The position numbers were made by a program, and so were the translations under genes. Of a DNA stretch of 64,000 nucleotides, positions 32,677-64,000 are shown one piece after another. The first letter of the stretch is position 1. Every line of letters starts with the position of its first letter. The notes below the pieces were generated by a model. That model was not told the DNA's origin, did not search any database, and saw nothing but the letters and a program-made list of their open reading frames with translations. Origin of the DNA: Lutjanus erythropterus (lineage: Eukaryota > Chordata > Actinopteri > Lutjaniformes > Lutjanidae); contig CM034607.1 in NCBI GenBank assembly GCA_020091685.1, positions 7,623,465 to 7,687,464 on the forward strand, in the 5' to 3' direction.

Positions 32677-33203
32677 CACTGTAAAAAAGCAAGTTGAGAC
32701 AACTCAAAATTTCAAGGCAACTTACCACAACAGATTTACAAGTTTTGGGCCAAACTTAAACTCTTAAAATTTGAACTAAATTAAAACAAAAAGGTTTATA
32801 TATGTAACTCACTATTCTTCTTTAGATTTAAAAACTCAAAAAATTCTATTTCAAAAACTGGTCACATTGAGCTGTGAACCTGATTTGTCATTATTTGGGT
32901 GCCTGAAAATAAAATGGTTCTAATCAAATATATTAACCACTGTTCACTTTCACTTCAATTAATTTACTCAGTCATTTTTGAAATAGGTTTTAGGTTGTTT
33001 TTTTTGATGATTTCTAAAAATCAAAGATTCAAGTTTATCTAAAGAAGAAAAGTACCTCAAAGTATCTCAACTAAACAATATTAGCTGGTAAAACTTTTTC
33101 AAAAGCTAAAGAGTTAGAGTTTGGTTCAAAACTCATAAATCTATTAAAGTACTGTAAGTTGCCTTGAGATTTTGAGTTTTCTTAACTTTTTCATTTTTAC
33201 AGT
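32677..33203. mobile_element. MITE with ~48-bp terminal inverted repeats
   Basis: Left end cactgtaaaaaagcaagttgagacaactcaaaatttcaaggcaactta; the right end is its complement (taagttgccttgagattttgagttttcttaact...tttttacagta). It begins about 450 bp beyond the col9a1 stop and could lie in its 3' UTR. Confidence 0.88.
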
Positions 33204-33656
33204 ACATAGAAGAAGTCTTAGATCTTTTACTTGAGTTCATGAGAAATGGGAGTAAATAAATTGTTGCTTTCACATTTTTGTTGAGTGGACTACACCCTGC
33301 TCATGTTTGTGTTCCTGAAGGCTGGCGGTCAGGAGTTGTGACTGCATAGATCTGTACGGGACAACTCATGGGCGTGTTTGCCTGTCGTCAGCTGGAAGAA
33401 GTTGCGTTGGCATCAGTAGCAGCTATCTTTGAACATCAGATAAGCTCTCACTAAAATCACATACAAGTTAAAACGTCTATACAGTATTCTACAATTGTGC
33501 CTTGTCTCTGTTTCCCTTTGCGTCTTTTCTTTGATGCATGGTTCAGATGGAGACATCTGAGGACTCCCAAAGATCAGCACGTCATGACTTGTGAGAAGCC
33601 CTTAAACGTGGTCACCGCAGGATGAGATCTGGACTGTTTCAATGAGCTGGGATGTT

Positions 33657-58106
<24,450 letters not shown>

Positions 58107-60852
58107 CTGAGAGAGACATCAGGCACAGGGGTTCAAACACGGGCAATATATTACCAATATTATATCAACACTGTCACATGAGACTAGATTATCATCTTAG
58201 ATTATCAATATCGTCATATTGGGATACTGTATAAGTGGTGGCTTTTCCTGGTTTTGTGTTAATTTTTCCAAAGCACCAAAAGTTATCCGAACCCAGGGGC
58301 ATTTGTAGTCATTGTGGAGCCTAAGACTAACACTAGCATTGGCCCTCTGCATCCCTTATTCTCCAGTTTTTAAATCCTTGAATAAACAATAAATCAGAAA
58401 AATAAACTTCTATTTATGGTGGAGTGAGGAGGATGAATTAACCAGTCTCTCAGCCTGAGGAAAAAAGCTGCTCTTGAGGCTGGTGGTACAGCAGTGGATA
58501 CTTCTGTAACTCTTGTCAGAAGGCAGTAGGGTGAACAGGCTGTGGCTGGGATGGGTATTCCTCACACTTCTTCCTTTTGTTTTAGCACCACTGGAGCAGC
58601 CGTTTGTTTACAAAAGTTGGCTGTAAGATAATTGTATAATCTCAGTTGGAGGGGAGGCACTTGCACCCATGAATTAAGCATTCTGATGCCATTTTAGCAT
58701 ATGGATTTTTAGAAACACATAATTAATTAGTGGACTGTTGAAAAAAACAAAACAAAACCTTTTTTGACCATACATGTATAATGCTTTTGGGGCCTTTTGT
58801 CATTTGGGGCCTTAGGAAATTGCCAACCTTTGCTTAATAGTAAGTCCACCCCTGTCTCTACCAGGGCTCCTGCTGACCATTTGGATGCCGCAAGTGTAAC
58901 AGCCTGAATTCCATTGGTCTCTGGTAGTGGTTGACCAATATTGGTTTTTCAATGGCCGATACCAATGCCAACAGAGTCATGTATAGCCATATACAAAGCA
59001 ATGCACATTACAATCTAATATATTAGACAGCAACATGATGAATGTATTATTAATTAATGAAATGAAATGAAATGCACTGGGTTATGCTATAAATAGAACA
59101 TGACTGGTATTTAAGGGAGAACAGGCACAGAATGATGAAGAAGAAGAAAAGAATTCAAAACATTCAACACATTATTTATATATTGCAACAAACTATTTAA
59201 GATGTTAGATATGTCTGCAGACATTTTCTGTTTATTGGTCTTGTGGGCACAGGCAGGGGCCGATGCCAATCATCTCAAAATGCCAGGTAATCGACACAAT
59301 CAATCATTCATTTCTAGTTTGAAAACCAATTTTCACCCAGGCCGTTTTTTTCCCTTGTTACAATTTAGCATAAATTTGGAGCATTATTCAGCCCCCTTCC
59401 CAACATGCTAGCATGATAACGATGGTCCTCTAGTTTTAAATGATACTGCAATATATCAGTATACTGTCTTACTGTATACCAGTAGGACGAGGGTGTCCCT
59501 GCAGAGTTTATTAATGCAAAAGATAGAGCTGTGACAGGCTGATTTGGTTCCCCCCTCCAGCACATGGTGCCCTATGCACAGGGCGTGATGCATGTATGTA
59601 ATGGCATACTTGCCTACAATATTGCCACAATATTAATGAATATCAATATTATGAGCTATTTGATCAAACATATCATGATAGCCCATTTGATTTTGTCCAA
59701 AACATGCAGCCCTAGCTTCAAATTAGCTAAAGTATCAGGGTAGAATGTTCTAGTTTGTTTGATGATATTTCATCATCAGAGTTATTGAATGACAAAAGCT
59801 CAAAGATGTCTCTCAAGCAGCCAGGTCATGTTCTAAAAATATCTTTAAATGTCAGAGTTAATTCATGATAACAAAATATTAAACACCACACAGCAAAACT
59901 CTCGTCAAATCAAGCACGAGATGTGGTTAAAAATAACTTTAAAGCCTTGCCATTATGGTCTTTGAGAGTCAAATATTAAGATACGTCCTTCAAAGAAACA
60001 AAGGCGTGCTATTATATCTCAAATGAGATACTATGAAAGAGAATGCCTCAGTGCATAAATCAGTGCTTCAATTACAACATGCAGTCCTGGTTAGTATCCA
60101 CAGTCTGCTGCTCTCTGTGTTTTTAACAAGCCAGATTCTCAGTAGGTGGTGCATTAATAGATGGGCGCTGCAGCCGAACTTTTACCATCTTGTAAACGAT
60201 CAAGGTGAGGCAATAAAAAAAGCGTTTCCTGTAAGCCAGTAAAACAAATGAAGACCACGCTCTGGCTTTGCCTGAGGTGAAAAAGTCCAAAGTATGTGCT
60301 GCTTTTGCCCTGCAGAGAAAAAGGGAGGGAGTGCAGCTTAAAGCTTGCTGGCAGGGACAGACTTCAAAGCACAGTCTGTGCCACTGGACCTGCGGAGGAA
60401 ATAAACATGTATTTACATTCAGTGTGACAGGCCCGAGTGGTGTAGATGCAGGGTGCCAGCAAGTTACATAAGAGCTTCTGAGGAAAGCTGGCCTGCAGGA
60501 ACAGATTAGCCAAAACAGAGTGGAGCGGGCTCACTGGGAAACACCGGGAGACGCCTTTGGTTATGTAAAGTGTAAAGCCATTAACCCGCACACTCTGTAC
60601 TGAAGCATTTTGGAAATTATATCTTGAACAGCATGCCTCTCACTTGTGCTAAATAAAGTCCAAAACTGCTATATTTTAATACAGCAGTTGCTAAGCAGGG
60701 CTGTATTATAGACTGGTGTGAAGTGTAAAACTGCCCCAGGACCACAGACCTCACTGAGCCCTGAAACCCCCAGGTTCAATGCATGTTAAGAGTTCATAAT
60801 TATTTTTGCACTGATAACTGTTGTTGCCATTGATTTGTGGTAATGTGACTAT

Positions 60853-61095
60853 TCAAAAATGTAGGAGCCATCTATCTGTTGTCTTCTCTTTATCACGTGT
60901 GGGGCATGGTGGCAGCAGACAAGGCAGTAAACTGATGCCCCTCTCCCCAACAACCCTTTCCAGCTCCACCTTCGGGATCCTAATGTGTTCCCAGGCAACA
61001 TATGATATATAATCCTTCCAGCATGTTCTGGGTCTGCCTCGTAGTCTCCTAGCATTTGGACATGCCCAGAAAACCTCCAAGGGGCAGGTACCCAC
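60853..61095 (-). mobile_element. LINE fragment, C-terminal end of the reverse-transcriptase ORF
   Basis: The minus strand reads PLEVFWACPNARRLRGRPRT, then WKDYISYVAWEHIRIPKVEL and ERVVGERG, an open stretch of about 80 codons. This matches the GRPRTRW-DY-S-LAWERLGIP-EELEEVAGER tail of a common fish non-LTR retrotransposon. Truncated on both sides. Confidence 0.75.
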
Positions 61096-61579
61096 AAGGC
61101 ATCATGATCATATTCTCTAGGAGCTTTATATAGGCTGCAGAACTTGCGAAGTTGGAAAAAAATAGCCCTCAGGTTGCAATCATTACAAATTCTTAACTGA
61201 CAATCTGCTTTACAAACTGTGGAATCTGAGAGGTGGGCATTTACGAGGCACTGAGCATCTAATGAAATATGCTACTGAGATGCATTATAGGAAATGTAGG
61301 ATGAAACATTTTAAAACCCACAAGGGGAGGTGCCCAGCAGGCATCCTGATCATATTCACTAGGTGCTGTACATAGGCAATTCAGCTTGCTTGGGGTTCTT
61401 GAAGACGTTTCATCTTTCATTCAAAAGGGTTGTACAGTTCTAACTGACTAATAGGGAGTTCCAGGCATTTGACTTTTTGTCGGGGTCATTAAACCTTGAG
61501 AGTTGTTAGTTGGTACTGAAGGAGTCTTTTGGGTGAGAGAAACTCAAGCTTCTAGCGATAGAGTCCAGACAACCTGGAC

Positions 61580-61710
61580 GACTGAGAAGCTTCACAGACA
61601 TCCTGAACATTTGACAACTCTTGCCCTCTCTCTAAGAGGGAGCCCAGCCACCCTACAGAAGAAGCTCATTGCAGTGGCTTGTACCCACAATCCCCTTCCT
61701 TTGGTCACTT
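61580..61710 (-). mobile_element. LINE-related fragment
   Basis: ccctctctctaagagggagcccagccaccctacagaagaagctcatt ... tggctcatgatcaaaggt parallels 62565-62640 (ccatctctaagaatgagcccagcaacctacagaggagactcat), so both derive from one element, upstream of the ORF tail at 60853 in the intact LINE. Confidence 0.55.
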
Positions 61711-61999
61711 CTTATGGCTCATGATCAAAGGTAAACATTAGAACATAGATCAACTTCTAAGTCAAAAGCTTGCTAGAGGCACACCATTATTTTTACACAT
61801 GGAGTTCTGTCTACACATCCACTCAGTTTGTCTCTCGGGGAGGATTTTGAAAAAGTAGCCCTGATGATATCATCACTACAATTTTTTTAACTGACAGCCT
61901 GCATTACAAACTGGGTGGACTCAAAGGTCAGTTCACTCAATAGAGACTGAGGACAATCTCTCAGCTTTCATTGTAAAAACTGAGCAAAAACTGCACTGC

Positions 62000-62189
62000 T
62001 GGGGCGCCTCTATAGTTCAGTTGGTAGAGCGCGTGCCCTGCGTACTGAGGCTATCAGTCCTCTGCAGCGGCCGGCAGTTTGACTCCCACCTGCAGCACAT
62101 TTGCTGCATGTCATCCCCTCTCTCTAACCCCTTTCCTGTCATATCTTTGGCTGTCACTGTCAAATAAAGGCAAAAGGCTTGAAAAAAAG
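62000..62189 (+). mobile_element. Full-length tRNA-derived SINE with perfect target duplication
   Basis: tRNA-like head with A box (tagttcagttggtagagcg) and B box (gcagtttgactccc). A tRNA-unrelated body (tttgctgcatgtcatcccctctctct...tcaaataaaggcaaaa) and an A-rich tail (gaaaaaaag) follow. An 11-bp duplication aactgcactgc flanks it exactly (61989-61999 and 62190-62200). Confidence 0.93.
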
Positions 62190-62383
62190 AACTGCACTGC
62201 AGAACTAATCCAAAGTCTTTAGGATGGCCCTTCATACTGGGGAGATAAAATGCAGAGGTCATGTGCTTACTACTGAAGAGAATGGGGGGAGATTATTGTG
62301 TCACGTAAAGCGTGTCCTTAAAAAATATAAAGGGCGTAAATTTGTTAGCATCCACTGTTCAAGCAAGTACCTTGCATTTAGAA

Positions 62384-62640
62384 ATCCCTGATTGGTAGGC
62401 AGCAAGATCTCCAAGGCAACCACTTGGATGAACTCAGAAAACCTCCAAGGAGAGGGAACTGGGAGGCATCTTGATCAGATACCCAACCCAGATCAACTGG
62501 CTCTTTTCAAAGCAAAGGAACAGCGGCTCTACACCGAGTCACCTCCGAAGGTCTGAGCTCTTCACCCCATCTCTAAGAATGAGCCCAGCAACCTACAGAG
62601 GAGACTCATATCGGCCACATCTATCTGCGATCTTATTCTT
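62384..62640 (-). mobile_element. LINE fragment, older copy
   Basis: The minus strand carries a broken version of the region just upstream of the RT ORF tail: traces of MSLL, EPLL, ERSQL and LIRMPP-like text, interrupted by stops. Same family as 60853-61095. Confidence 0.6.
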
Positions 62641-64000
62641 TAGATCAACTGTTCACTGAAAGCTTTGTAGTGACACTCCACCTATTTAAAATATGAAGTC
62701 CTCATCTACTCAGTGTGTCTCTCGGGGGAGCTTCCCAAAGTTTTGAAAAATAACCCTGATGGTGTCATCACTACAGATTTTTAACTGACAGTCTGCAGAA
62801 CAAACTGGGCACGTGGAATTTGAAAGACAAGGGTATTTACCAGGCACTGAGGGTCCAATGACAGATAATAAACAGACGGATGATGTGAGATTGAGTATTT
62901 TAAGCGCTTGAGTCTTACAAGTGACTAAAAGTCAGGATATGTCAGCCTCTGCTGCTTTAAGTTTGACCATTCTTTTCATATGATCGTTTTCATTATCAGT
63001 CAACCTGTTGTTTAATTAATGGATTCATTATTTAGTCTATGATGGTCAAAAAATGTTCATAAATGTTTCCCATAATCCCATATGACATCTTCAAATTACC
63101 TGTTTTGTCCAACCAGCAGTCCAACATGAAACCACATTCAGTTTCATTCATGCAGTGTCAGTGGGTACATTTGGGACTAGTGCATGTTTTGCCATTTTTT
63201 TCATGATAAATGGCTCAAATGAGCCATTCACCAGTTTCATAAATTAACCTCGAGTAGGTCACCATCAGCATTATACTACTCATCCTATGAAAACAGTTGT
63301 ATAATGTCTCCTGTTGCCCTTGATTTTTGGCAAGTTGAAAGGTAACCCTGATGATGTGACAGTGATGTCATCAGGGTGGTCTGAGCTGAGGTTTGACATT
63401 ACAAATTCATAAATTAAAGCCCTCGTTTACACCAAGAGGCATGGAATTTGAAAGATGCAGGCATTTTTCAGACAAGGGGGGTCTAACTAACAGATGTACT
63501 GTATTTAAAGCTTGACAGATACTGACAAGATGCCAAGTCTTGGCCTCTGCTGCTTCGATTTGGATCATTCTTTTAAAAGTCTAAAAAGTCACTCAACTTT
63601 ATGAAATTGAAATATTAGGTGGATTCCTGACTATGCTTTGCAAAATGAGTAACCCTTTAAACATTAATTAATGGCTATCAAAACTGCTCTCAATTTTCTG
63701 TTTAGACCGCTGGATTATTTGATTAAATGACTTATTGCCTCAAAACAACATGCAACATTTCAAAGGGTCTCTCAAGAGGGGCCCACAGCTTATTTTTGCC
63801 CCATGTTGCTACAACTACCCTTTAATTACGAAGTAGGGCAAATCTTAACAGGAATCCAGTGCTGTCTCTGTTCAGTCTAAACCTTTAAAGGAGTACGTAC
63901 AACAGAAGATAAATCATTAAAAAAGGCATGGTGAAATATGTCTCAAAGGGCTCCAATTAGGGTCCCACACTCACTCACACAAGTACACAAAATGCCTCCG

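Larger units (their letters stand above)
30721..33656. other. Intergenic region and 3' UTR side of col9a1
   Basis: No coding. For the minus strand, candidate poly(A) signals (tttatt on this strand) lie at 32364-32369, 32227-32232 and 31906-31911. Two transposon-derived elements (31340-31850 and 32677-33203) occupy about a third of it. Confidence 0.5.
61140..63530. repeat. Four spaced copies of a ~150-bp unit
   Basis: Copies near 61145, 61845, 62735 and 63330 share, in order, (tt)gaaaa-(a)tagccct(ga/ca), tcat(ca)acta/ttacaa-ttt, taactgacag-ctgc, acaaact-(t)gga and ggcatttac/ggtattta-caggcactga. Copies 2 and 3 are preceded by tgtctctcggggga. Confidence 0.75.
58107..64000 (-). other. col9a1 intron running to the window edge
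   Basis: No exon with an upstream NC4 sequence (CPKIR...DLPGFDL-like) was found on the minus strand. Holds a LINE fragment (60853-61095), a SINE (62000-62189), more LINE-like fragments (61580-61710, 62384-62640) and a four-copy unit (61140-63530). 58915-59300 has ttggtttttcaatggccgatacc-type repeat text. Confidence 0.65.

Noticed and set aside
62010..62085. tRNA gene
   Set aside because: A and B boxes are present, but the arms do not form a cloverleaf, and the SINE body, A-rich tail and 11-bp target duplication show it is a retroposed SINE.

Overview
The window is vertebrate genomic DNA, most likely from a spiny-rayed (percomorph) teleost. Coding sequence is split into many short Gly-X-Y exons of 36, 45, 54 or 72 bp with GT-AG introns, which is the signature of fibril-associated (FACIT) collagen genes. 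The introns carry fish-type repeats: foldback MITEs, a tRNA-derived SINE, Tc1/mariner and hAT relics and LINE fragments. There is no bacterial, viral or organellar content.

Layout. (1) 758-26091, plus strand: the 3' part of a FACIT collagen gene, 25 exons and 600 codons, open at its 5' end. (2) 26092-33656: intergenic DNA and 3' UTRs between two convergent genes, with several transposon-derived blocks. (3) 33657-58106, minus strand: a second FACIT gene, 34 exons and about 843 codons, recognisable as collagen IX alpha 1 (col9a1). It runs from the NC4 thrombospondin-N-like domain through COL3, NC3, COL2, NC2, COL1 and NC1 to its stop. (4) 58107-64000: the next col9a1 intron, full of repeats and LINE fragments; the first exons (signal peptide, start of NC4) were not found and probably lie beyond the window.

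The two genes are arranged tail to tail, as COL19A1 and COL9A1 are in mammals, so position suggests col19a1 for the plus-strand gene. Yet from NC3 to the stop its exon plan matches col9a1 almost exon for exon (7 x 54, 45, 3 x 54, 72, 36, 45, 180 bp, then four exons with matching phases), giving an identical 336-residue COL2 domain. That is a type IX-like layout, so its symbol is left blank.

Both products are expected to be secreted matrix proteins that trimerise and decorate other fibrils (type IX collagen sits on type II fibrils in cartilage and vitreous). I saw no new multi-gene system. The points most worth following are the mirrored exon plan, a GC-AG intron, a candidate 18-bp microexon, transposon relics with intact termini and target-site duplications, and several repeat fields that no gene explains.
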